Source: Austropuccinia psidii
Lineage: Eukaryota > Basidiomycota > Pucciniomycetes > Pucciniales > Sphaerophragmiaceae
Direction of reading: 5' to 3'
DNA length: 64,000 nt
Assembly (NCBI GenBank): GCA_023105745.1
Contig: JALGQZ010000015.1
Coordinates: 16,590,499-16,654,498, forward strand
Of this stretch, positions 8,889 through 18,638 are shown piece by piece (within the stretch, counting starts at the first letter, position 1; every line of letters begins with the position of its first letter). Position numbers and translations under genes: made by a program. The notes beneath the pieces are model-generated. The model saw only the letters and a program-made list of their open reading frames with translations, was not told the DNA's origin and did not search any database.

Positions 8889-10950
8889 TTATTGCAGAGC
8901 ATCACCATTAGGCCTAATAACTGGCATGTCAAGTATCTTGAGGGCGCTAGTCTGCATCTTACTACAGCCTTTGAGCCAATCTTGATCAAATACCTGAAAT
9001 GATAGGCCTTCCGGAATATCACCATCATCTGTTGATCGTAATTCTGGCAATCTATCAATAGTTTTTTTACCCTTTTTTTTAATCCGATTACAAAACTCTA
9101 TGTCTCTATCCATTTTCAATACCAAATCATTAAATAACTGGGAGCGCCAGCGTAATCCCACTTTGCGGTAAACTTGACGGCCATTTTCCAGTACCTCCTC
9201 AGTATCTGAGCATACTCAAGGGTCATTGAATTGTGATGCTAGGATGGGAAATTTAGCCGTATCACACCATTCACGACGGCGCTCACAGGTCTGCACATAA
9301 TCAAGTAGATCATCATCAGACTTGGTCCACAATGAAGAAGAGATACAGTAACTAACTCTTTGACGAATCTTTGCAAGCTTTTGATTCTCTTTCTTTTTTA
9401 CCAAATACTCCGCATCCTTTTGAATAGACTTCCATTCTCTTTTCAAATAAGTGAAATATCGCTCCATTAAAGCCGCCACGACCCCATAGTTGTTATGATC
9501 CTTGTTCCAACAGTAGTGATGATACTCAGTGCTGACAAGTGCGAGACGGAATGTACGGTAAAACACCATAGACATCAGCTCGTTGAACGGATGTTGCCAT
9601 GAGCTCTCCCAGTCCCAAGTGAATCGCTTTAGTCCTAGCTTGTGGAGCTCATTTTCGCAGTAGCTTTGGAAACCCTGAGACTGAACCTGTGTTGATGGCT
9701 CATTGAACACATCCTCGGGGACATAACCGAGATGACCAGCCACTTGAATTGCAATTTCACGCTCTTCTGTGCTGGGTGGTGCTGGTAGTGAGGAAAAATC
9801 CTTATCCCTAACTTTGAGTAGGAACAGGCAATGTGCGTGTACTGCTGATCTCATTCCATGGACATTCTCTGGAAGTTCTGCATTCAGCCATTTTTGTTGC
9901 TCCTTCTGGCTTGCACGTTTCGCCACATTGTGAGCTTTGCGGGCCTGGTTCCTTTGCTGTCTGACCTCGGATTGTTCAAGCATACTCTGGGCAAGGCCCA
10001 GTTGAGGATGGGTGAACTCACTATTTGATTGAGTGCCTTGCTCATGCGCCGTGAAATCGTCCCTCCTTGGTTCATCATTTGTTTCCATTTGAGTCGGAGA
10101 CATGTTCTCATCCTCATCATCCACAATTCTTTCTCTTGATGTACTGGCATGACCCGTTCTTGGTTTGGAGGCATATGGATGATGACGTCCAGTGACTTTC
10201 TCTTTATGGACCAGAGGTGAAGACGCATAAAGTTCATCCCCTGCCATGCAAATCATCAGTTAACACATCAAAACATTAATGAAGACTGGTCATCCTCACA
10301 ATCTTCAATTGGCTCCTGAGATCGGACTGACTTGCCTTTAGGTGCCATATCTAACCCATTAAACAAAAATATCAAATTGTGAAAAATGTTATACTCCGAA
10401 ATTAAAATGACTTACTTTGATGAAGCGTCAATCCTGGATTTCCCTCCGACAGACCACTCCAACTTACATTCTCCAATGTTCTTTTTCGTCGCCCCCCATC
10501 CACGCGCCTTTCATCACCCACATGAACCTGAGATCCTGATGGAATATTGAGGGTTGGCTGTTTACTTTGGCCAAAGGGATCCTGGGATGCGACTGGATTC
10601 CGACCGGGATTAAGGAGGAACTCATGTGGAAATTTTGATTGGGGATTAGCGTGTGAGGAGATTTGAGGTGTGCCTTCTGGCCCCTGAGACACATGAATTT
10701 GTGTATTAGTGGGATTCGGGGGAATTGGAGTGACGGAAATATTTGGGATCGACCAAGTGCTTGAAGTTGGAGCCTTTGGATTACCCACATCAATGTTAAG
10801 ACCTGATACATTCATTGAGGATGCGATAGGGGTTGTGAGAGGAATGTTGGGACTCAATGGTGACTGTGTTTGAACATATTCTATGCTAGATTCACTATTT
10901 GAGTCATGAACAGAACCTGAACGGGATTTATGTGACTTGAAAGATGACAT
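8889..10950 (-). pseudogene. Gene X of element A, conserved unknown protein, three exons, one stop
   Basis: Exons by phase-consistent GT..AG sites are 10950-10416, 10350-10300 and 10240-8889. The N-terminal third is Ser/Pro/Asn-rich and looks disordered; exon 3 holds a long Gln/Lys/Glu-rich region (RQQRNQARKAHNVAKRAS), then an aromatic, likely folded part (FTWDWESSWQHPFNELMSMV, EYHHYCWNKDHNN) and a charged C-terminus ending NGDALQ at TAA 8889-8891. TGA at 9216-9218 interrupts the frame after QFNDP; element B has CAA at that codon, so this is a lesion and the frame continues for about 108 codons. I recognise no domain. Its retention in two diverged copies, between the helicase and the transposase, suggests a transposition or regulatory role (inference). 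It is transcribed divergently from the transposase across a 960-bp region. Confidence 0.65.
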
Positions 10951-11910
10951 AAGGGCCGAAAAAGTACAGTAATATTTTTAACTAGATAAAACACCTCAGT
11001 ATTATGATAAAATAGAGTGATATGAGATGAAATCTTTTCAAATTTAGAATAGAGAAATTCTATGAATAGTTGGAACTAAGTGTTGTGTGGAAGTCGGATA
11101 AGACTCTTTTGAGGAGAATCCTCCCTGCCTCCTCTTGAGCTCCTCCGCTTTTGTCGGAAACCACCCTGCACGGCCTACCAGCATATAATGTGATATATCC
11201 TTGATCTGAAAGGGGACCCATCATCCATAAGTAATCATATTTGGTAACATTTCCGCCTCCCCATTGTCACATTTTGTGAATTATCCAAACTGCCAATATA
11301 TGCATTGAAATTCCACAACTTTGTACATCTGTAAAGGGGTATATTCATGAAGGATTTACCCACAAAAGAGACATCACCTTTTCACGAAAGGCAAGACAAT
11401 CCAAATCAAATTCCAACTGATTCAAAGCCCGCCGCACTCAAACCAAATACCAAGACTTTAGCTGCACTCCACCCCCTTATGTAATAGAGTTATATAGTTA
11501 TGTCTGTAATAAGGTTTAAACCATGTACGATGGCGTGCCAGCGTACATGGATTAAATGTTAATCCCCTCAATTCAATGGTAACACTTCACTAATGGAACC
11601 CCCTCAATGGTCAAACCCGCACTATCACAATGTGTAAATAAACTAGAATATGTATGAGCATTGAGCAGCATGGCATTTTACCCAATTAAACGCCTAACCA
11701 ATTCCGCCATCCAGATGAGACATGTTAAACTTTATCCACTGTAGCTCATGCTCCATTACAAGTGGGATAAAATCCTCAGCTGGCTCAAATCATCTCCCCC
11801 TTCATAAATAATCACTGAATTTTATTTCCAATTAATAACACTCCTAAACACTTTCACATCAACCATAGATATTTATACACAAACCAACCGTACTCCCAAT
11901 TCCTGCAACA
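10951..11910. promoter_or_regulatory. Divergent intergenic region between gene X and transposase
   Basis: This is the head-to-head gap of 960 bp between the start codons of X and the transposase. The same gap in element B is 946 bp (46014-46959). The shared landmark is the 26-bp palindrome, 387 bp upstream of the transposase start in A. No clear TATA box stands out. A bidirectional promoter is the natural reading. Confidence 0.5.
11523..11548. promoter_or_regulatory. 26-bp palindrome, copy 4, in the divergent promoter
   Basis: Half sites ATGTACGATGGC and GCCAGCGTACAT around GT, with one mismatch between arms; adding the flanking CC/GG gives 14-bp arms. The equivalent site in element B (46376-46401) is conserved in position and pattern. 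It is a candidate dimer-binding operator or transposase-associated site. Confidence 0.7.
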
Positions 11911-14900
11911 ATGACAACCCGGCCCTATTCCTCAATGCGTATATGCATGTGTGAACACTGCTCAACTCAAACACACTCTTCCCCTGAGGGTGATAGGCAA
12001 GGAGTTGCCTTCACACCTTTCCAATATAAACAGCACATTAAAAAGCTCAAATCAACCATTGCACCCAAATCTCATCCAAACATCCCTACTTCTGCATCAG
12101 GATCTGGGTGCCCACAAATTCTATTGGATCAAATCTTCCCAGCTGATTATTCACGTTTGACCCAAAGCACTTTCTCAACTCCAGCGGGTCTCAATTCAAC
12201 TGCACAGAAACCATATAGTGGCAGTCAAACCCTTCCCCCACAAGACCTAGGAATGATAATATCTGCCATTCTATCATTAAGGTATAATTTACCCCGCAGG
12301 GCTTCACGCATTCTCAACCCCTCCCTGAACCTGCTGATCAAGTCCAGTATCTCAAGCTCCGGTGGTCCCCCCATTCCTGCATTCCATATACCTCAAGATC
12401 TGAGTACCATATTTGAACATCTCCAATTGGAGCCAGTGATACAAAACTATATATGTCGTCCTCAATGTTTCTCTCTTGATGGCCTTACTGAATCAGTCAC
12501 AACTGACCAACCCCACTGTCAACGCCATAATGACCCAAATGATCATGATCCCCCTTGCACACAATCATTAGGCAAATTCATCTATTCATCTGAACCCCAC
12601 ACCCAAAACACGACCAACATGAAGCAAAAATTTATACCAACAAAACATTTCATTTATCAACCATTCAAAAATTGGCTTGCCAGATTCCTCCAGCGGGCTG
12701 GAATTATGGAAATTCTGCATCAACATCAACAATCCCAAACTCCCAAAGATTCCCCAAAACGTGACGTCTGGGATGGATTGGTCTGGAGACGCTTCACTGG
12801 CACTAGAAATATCCATGACCCCCCATTCCTGGTGCATTGGCCTTCTCCATTTATGTGGACTGGTTTAATGCACATGGAAAGTCCACCCGGTTGGCCAGCA
12901 TTGGACCTATCATGCTTATTTGTCTTAATCTCCCCCCAAGTGAAAGATTGAAGCCAGAGAATGTCTATGTTGCAGGAATAATCCCTGGTCGGAAGGAGCC
13001 AACTTCCCTTCAATTGAATTATTTATTAATGCCCTTCATCAAGGAGCTCAAAGAGCTATGGCAAGGTTACCATTTTTCACCCACCTCAACAGGTCCTTCA
13101 GGATCCTTTATCCGTGTTTCCATTCTCACAGCCATTGCGGATGTGGTTGCCATGCACAAGCTTACTGGATTTATTTCCCATTCAGGCAACCACTTTTGTA
13201 ATTTTTGCACCATTCACAAAGCTCAAATTGATGAAATTGGTCCTCAATTTCACTACACACGCTCATATCAAAATCATAAATCAACCATTGCCAAATGGCT
13301 TCGGGCAACCCCACAACAAAGACAAGCAATTTTCTCTGAGTATGGAGTGCAATATTCAATTTTAGAAGACCTTCCGTATTGGGATGCCACCAGAATGGTT
13401 AATCTTGACATAATGCATAATTTAATACTTGGAATTTTGAAGGATCATGCAACTTTCAAATTGTGCATTCCAGAGTCCAAATCAAAAATTTACCTCAGGT
13501 CCCGCAGGAAATCCAATGACACCAACAGTTCAGACTCAGATTCCATGACCTCCAACAGCTCTCTTGATAAAATCACATTGAGAGAGGCCCGCTCCCTGAG
13601 AAGAGACGCAGCAAAAATAATAAATGAGCCACTCCCCACTACTTCCACCCGAAAAAACTACTTCCCAATGCCCACCCCTAACACAGAACATCCATCTAGT
13701 GGTTCTGCGGAGATTCCTTCATTTGATGCTGATTACATCCCCACTTCTGAAATCCCCTCTGAATTGGATATCACTGCACTGAGTTATCACCAGATCAAGG
13801 GTGAGGCTCTGCAGCATCTCCGACAAATCATATCTGAGACGATAATTCCCTCATCATGGACAAGAGTACCTCGCAACATGGGTTCCCCCTCTCATGGTAG
13901 CTTAAAAGCCGCTGAATGGGCTCTCTTATATAAGGTCTATATTCCATTTTTAATGCTCAGTCAACAGATGTCATTAGATGTACACCAATCCGCCAACATT
14001 CAAAGGCAAATGGGTCAGTCAGAAGAACTTGGAAATGAACTAACCAAGAATACATTCCATTTGATTAGTGCTATCAACATTGCCACAAGTTGGACTGTTT
14101 CAATAGGAGATGCGACTGCATTTGCTGAACATTGGAAAAAATTCCGCCTTTCCAATCAACTCCTGTTCCCAAAACAGAAAAGTAAACCAAATCATCATTT
14201 TGCTGACCATATTCCCGAACTCTTCCAACGTTGGGGCCCAGCACAAGCCTCAGCCACATGGCGTTATGAGCACTTGATTGGAGTATTTGCAAAAATGCCA
14301 ACAAATAACAAAATATGTACGTCAATTAATAAGATCAATATATTCACATTGATTAAACACCTGAACTGAATAAGATTAACTTCTTGCAACTCTAAATAGA
14401 TGATATAGATAAAACCTTACTTCAACATATCTGTCGATGTTCCAACCTTTCCGTTCTCCTGAAATCCCCATCCGTGCCATGTGAAATAAAACAGCTTTTC
14501 GAATCACAGCCACCTGCCCTGTTCAATGACCATAAATATAACAAACCATCCCGCCATGACCAAGAAAATTATGATTGCCTGGTTGAGTACTTACAGAATT
14601 TTCATGCAACAAGGGAAATAGTTGATTGGATCAGCTTAGACACTACCGTGCAATCCACAAGTCATCTCACTTCAAGGATTGTCTCACCTTGGTATTTTCC
14701 AGTTTCAAACATTAATATTGGGAACAATATATTTTCAACTGAATCCAAAAATGTCAGCAACAGTGTGATATGTTTTCTGAGGGGCAACTCACGACGCTTT
14801 GGTATTATTAATAGCATTTTTAAAGTCTCTGAGCCATCTAGCATACTGAACAATAACTTTCTGATCTTAAAAACTTTGAAGATTGATGTGAATTTCTTAC

Positions 14901-15061
14901 CAGATTGGCCGTATCTCAATATTTATAAAGCTGTTGGTTTTGATGATGGACACTTGATTATATCAGAAGAAGAAATAGAAGGTAACTGTGGATTGTATGA
15001 TAACAAAGCTCTGTCATGTGGACTGCTTGTAATGATAAAGCCGTTATTTCATGATATTTAG
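11911..15061 (+). pseudogene. Tnp2-like (CACTA-type) transposase of element A, frameshifted
   Basis: Start ATG 11911; stop TAG 15059-15061. The first part has Cys pairs typical of the family N-terminus (CMCEHC, YICRPQC) and a block resembling the usual FxYQxxxxWLxxxLxRxG pattern (FIYQPFKNWLARFLQRAG). The core reads AFSIYVDWFNAHGKSTRLAS, SIGPIMLICLNLPP, AGIIPGRKEPTSLQLN, GFISHSGNHFCNFC, LPYWDATRMVNLDIMHNLIL: the signature order of basidiomycete Tnp2-family proteins, with an Asp in the DxMHN motif. An 83-bp intron (14317-14399, donor GTACGT) joins GVFAKMPTNNKI to the C-terminal exon ending KPLFHDI. A 10-bp deletion near 12826 relative to element B shifts the frame from 11911-12951 to the one used at 12837-14369. 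Family role: cut-and-paste transposition. It is inactive as read here unless another copy supplies enzyme. Confidence 0.8.
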
Positions 15062-15320
15062 TCTACAAAAATGCAAATCTCTCAGATTCATTAGCAATTT
15101 TGCTAGTGAAATAATTGCCTCAAAATTTAGTGACAGAGACATGCCATTGTGACAAGCAAAGCCCATTATTTCACATTGCCACAAAGAACTTACTATTTTG
15201 ACATTGGGTACAGTGTGAATAAGCCAAGTCCAATGATCAAATGACCCACACACTCACCTTTCACAGCATCCAAAATTTCTAACTGCGCCATCATCATGTT
15301 GGAAGCGGAATCGGCTTTTG

Positions 15321-15570
15321 CGTACCCACACCCGCATGTGCACCCGCACGCGCCAATGCACACGCCCACCCACCCGCACGCGCCAATGCACACGCCCACC
15401 CACCCGCACACGCAAAGCCACCCGCACGCGCCAATGCACACGCCCACCCACCCGCACACGCAAAGCCACCCGCACGCGCCAATGCACACGCCCACCCACC
15501 CGCACACGCTTCCGCACACGCCAATGCACACGCAAACCCACCCGCACACGCCAATGCACACGCACACTTC
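15321..15570. repeat. C-rich minisatellite (CACCCG/CACACG based, 30- and 54-bp periods)
   Basis: Units built from CGCGCCAATGCACACG followed by CCCACCCACCCG repeat with 30- and 54-bp spacing on a hexamer base. The minus strand carries GGGTGGGTGGG in each unit, a potential G-quadruplex. The array lies inside the 3' flank of element A. Element B has a different, longer-period tandem array at the equivalent place. The His/Pro/Arg-rich frames over it are not genes. Confidence 0.85.
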
Positions 15571-15789
15571 ATGGATGACCTGGTGAAGTCAAACCCCCCG
15601 CCTACATCAAGACTGGCTGAAGGACCTCTTTGATGTGTGTTTGTGCAAACAGGCGGGTCTGGTGTAGTTTTTACCAATCATCGGACGGTTGTGGGATGAT
15701 CAGGTGGTGAGGAATCTGAGTTGAAGGCACAGGGGAACCAATATTATTGGATGTCACAGGATTTGGTGTAAGACCAGAGTGTGACGTGT

Positions 15790-15899
15790 GCTCGACGTTC
15801 GCTTGATTTTCGCTTGACGTGAGCTCGACTTTTATCCTGCTTGACGTTTGCTTGACGTGAAGTCAATCGCCGACGATTGACACGAGATTCGCCCCAGTG
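15790..15899. repeat. Subterminal repeats, hairpin and right terminus of element A
   Basis: GCTYGAC motifs occur at 15790, 15812, 15823, 15839 and 15850, with a variant at 15801 (GCTTGAT). They are followed by a 7-bp-arm hairpin at 15864-15881 (TCAATCG, CCGA, CGATTGA) and the end CCCCAGTG at 15899. Element B repeats the arrangement with decayed CpGs (ATCAAGC, GTCAAGC). Clustered subterminal repeats next to a CACTG-like end are typical of CACTA-type transposons. Confidence 0.55.
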
Positions 15900-16575
15900 C
15901 TTTGTCAAGCATTATATTGAAACTGCTTGCTGTTGGATGTATATCCATCAAGTCCTTTTTGAGGGTATCATAAGGGAGTCTTGGATTCCAACCTTTTTCT
16001 AGCATTGCTGGTGTTTTGCCAGTAGAAGAATGGATTGATGTTTTATATGCCAGCTCAAGGGCTGGTATTAATGTACACCAATCAAAGGTAAAACCATCAG
16101 AATCTTTGAATTCTAGTCCATAAGCACAGAATCTTCTGATCATGTCCTCCAAGGTTTGTATCATTATTTCTGCTAAACCATCAGTTTGAGGATGGTAAGC
16201 TGTTGAGAATGATAGCTTTGTCTCAAACAAGTTATGGAGATTTGTCCATAATGCTGAAGTGAATTTTGGGTCTCTGTCACTTATAATCTTCTGGAATAAG
16301 CCTGTATGGCTAATGACTTTATTTCATATCATTATGGCTGTGTCCATAGCTGTGTCATCTTTGTGACATGGTAGGAACATGGGAGTTTTGCTATACCTGT
16401 CAACTAATACTAGGCATGCATTATAGCTTCTGTCTCCTCCTGGAGGTAATGCTGTTACCCAATCCATATGAACTATTTCCCAAGGGGATTTTGGCTCTTG
16501 TATTTGGATCATCATTCCAGATTTCTTTCCTGTGGCTCTGTTGCATTTTTGACATCTGTCACAGGTTTGGCAGTA
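15900..16575 (-). pseudogene. Gypsy 1 integrase, truncated
   Basis: Two pieces in another frame from reverse transcriptase show [11 protein letters not shown] (zinc-binding CxxC pair), HMDWVTALPPGG, and HPQTDGLAE with the catalytic Glu. The family role is insertion of the cDNA. The N-terminal HH part is lost through a deletion that joins RNase H directly to the CxxC pair near 16575. The frame then runs into element A at 15900. Another break lies near 16320, between TAMDTAIM and the DRDPKF region. Confidence 0.75.
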
Positions 16576-18638
16576 ATAGTCATATTTCCTCTATATCCTT
16601 GGATAGCAATTTGCCATCTCAGCATATGTCTATTTGGAGTTTTCATATTTAATAGAGATTTTACAGCATTACAGTCTGTAATCACATCAAATACTGTTCC
16701 ATCCAAGTAATAATGTAATTTTTCTAAAGCCCACACTAAGCAGAGGCATTCCATTTGGCTTTCTCCATATCTTGATTCTGTTGGCTTTATCTGTCTTGAA
16801 ATAAAACAAATTGGTCCTTCCGCTGGTTTATCATTGATAATTTGTGTCTGGTGTATTGCAGCACTTAGTCCTTCTCCACAAGCATCAATGTAAAGTTTGA
16901 AGGGTGGTTTCCAATCTGGCATTAGAAGAAATGGGGCATTTGTTAAGGAATCTTTCAATTCTTCATATGCCTTGCCTCTTTCTTCTGTCATTTTATAGAC
17001 TGTTTGTTGATCACATAGTTTATACAAGGATTTGGAAATTTTTTCAAACTCCTTTATATGCTGTCTATAGTAACCAGAAAATCCTAGAGATGATTGCATT
17101 TATTTTTTGGTTTGAGGAATTGGTTTAAGTAGTACTTCTGCTACTTTATTCTTGTCTATGCCTAGACTAAGTCAAGATACAACATGTCCTAGTGCTTTTA
17201 GTTCACTGTATGCAAAATGACAATTTTTCAAGGAAATTCTCATATTCACTTGCCCTATTTTTTGTAGTACCCTTTCTAGTCTTGTAAGGTGATTTTACCA
17301 AGTTTCTGAGAAAACTATGATATCATCAATATAGATAATTAACCATCCTTCTGATAATTATTCAGGAAATATGGTGTTCATCATCCTTTGATAATGGGAA
17401 GGTGCATTTTTTATGCCAAATGGCATTCTTAAGTATTCAAAAATCCCACAGTGGACTATTATCCTCAGTAGTTTCTTGGCATTGTCTGTTAAGACATTTT
17501 GATGAAAGCCCTTTAAGGCATCCATGGCTGTAATGAGCTTAGCTTGTGACAATTGTGTCAATTTCTCATGGATTCTGGGTATTGGATATCTTTCTGGAAT
17601 GGTATAGGTGTTCAGGGCTCTGAAGTCTCCGAACATTCTTGATTTTCCATTATGCCAAGTAATAATTACAGGTGTAGTGACCTCTACCTGTTCATTATGC
17701 CCTACTTTTCTTAATACTCCAATGTCCATTAATTCTTTAATGTGTGCCTCCAAGGCTTCTCTAGCCCTTGGACTAGCTGGGTAACCAGGTCTCCTTAGTA
17801 AGGGTGGGTAAGGCTTTTCCACATTAAGAATTATATCCACATCATGCCCAATTATGGCACCTAGTGGCTCTTTGTCAGTTGCAAAGGCATTTTTGTACTT
17901 AAATAAGAGGTAAATCAATTTTTCTTTCATTTTTTCTGTTAATTCTTGATTGAATTCTGCCTCTTTGAGTTTTTCAGATATTAAAAGGTCCTTTTCTGGA
18001 CTTTTCTCTTCATTCTTAATAACTGTGATTTGTTTTTTGTTATTTAAGAAGCCAAAATTTTGTCTTTTGTTATCTCCTATGGTAAAATATCTGTATTTTT
18101 GGTTAGAGATATCTATACCATAAATTGATAAGTAGTGATTTCTAAGTATGAAGTGATTACTAGTACAGTTTTCCATTACTACAAACTCTACTTTAATTCT
18201 GACACATTGTGAGGGGTGAGGAAAAATTAGTGTTAACTCAATTATTCCAAGGGGCTTCATGCTCTCACTTGCACTACTAAATTTGACACCTTGTATTGGC
18301 ATAAGTTTTTCTTGCCAATCTGGGACAATGGTTTTTAAATAACTTTTACCAACACAGGTACAATATGCTCCTGTATCCAAGTTCACTTTTCCTTCTTGGT
18401 TATCAACCATAACAATACTTATACTTGATTTTCCAGCTGTATATCCCATTCCTCTTGCAGGTTTTGTTCTATACATTTTGGCATCTTGTATATTGGTCAG
18501 GTTTGTGTCAGATGTTCCAACTTGTGGTAAGCTTGAGTTAACATCTAGTACTTCATAAATTATATCAATATTATCAATTTGTGCATTAATTATATTAATT
18601 TCATCACTTTCAGAACTTTCTGACTCTTCTGTTTCTTT
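16576..18638 (-). pseudogene. Gypsy 1 protease, reverse transcriptase and RNase H, with stops
   Basis: Minus-strand frame continuous with gag apart from stops. The protease block has LDTGAYCTCVGKSYL in place of the usual DSGA core. Reverse transcriptase shows [55 protein letters not shown] and, after a TAA at 17358, WLIIYIDDII with the catalytic YIDD. RNase H shows [16 protein letters not shown] and [20 protein letters not shown]. Further stops occur between 17300 and 17100. It copied element RNA into DNA when intact. Confidence 0.85.

Larger units (their letters stand above)
5620..15899 (+). mobile_element. DNA element A: SNF2 helicase, gene X and Tnp2-like transposase
   Basis: Three genes, SNF2 (+), X (-) and transposase (+), recur in the same order and relative orientation in inverted element B (62577 to 29921). 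That defines one mobile unit rather than chance neighbours. The right end is placed at 15899. Here the similarity to B stops after CCCCAGTG in A and, in B read on the minus strand, after CCCTGGTG. Read inward, the end starts CACTGGGG, reminiscent of CACTA-superfamily termini. Just inside are a short hairpin and six GCTYGAC repeats. The left end is not found, so 5620 (first palindrome) is only a working boundary. No target duplication could be shown. Confidence 0.65.

Noticed and set aside
15193..15677. Cys/Gly-, Arg/Val- and His/Pro-rich frames on both strands
   Set aside because: Products of the C-rich minisatellite; the frames stop at its borders and are absent from element B.
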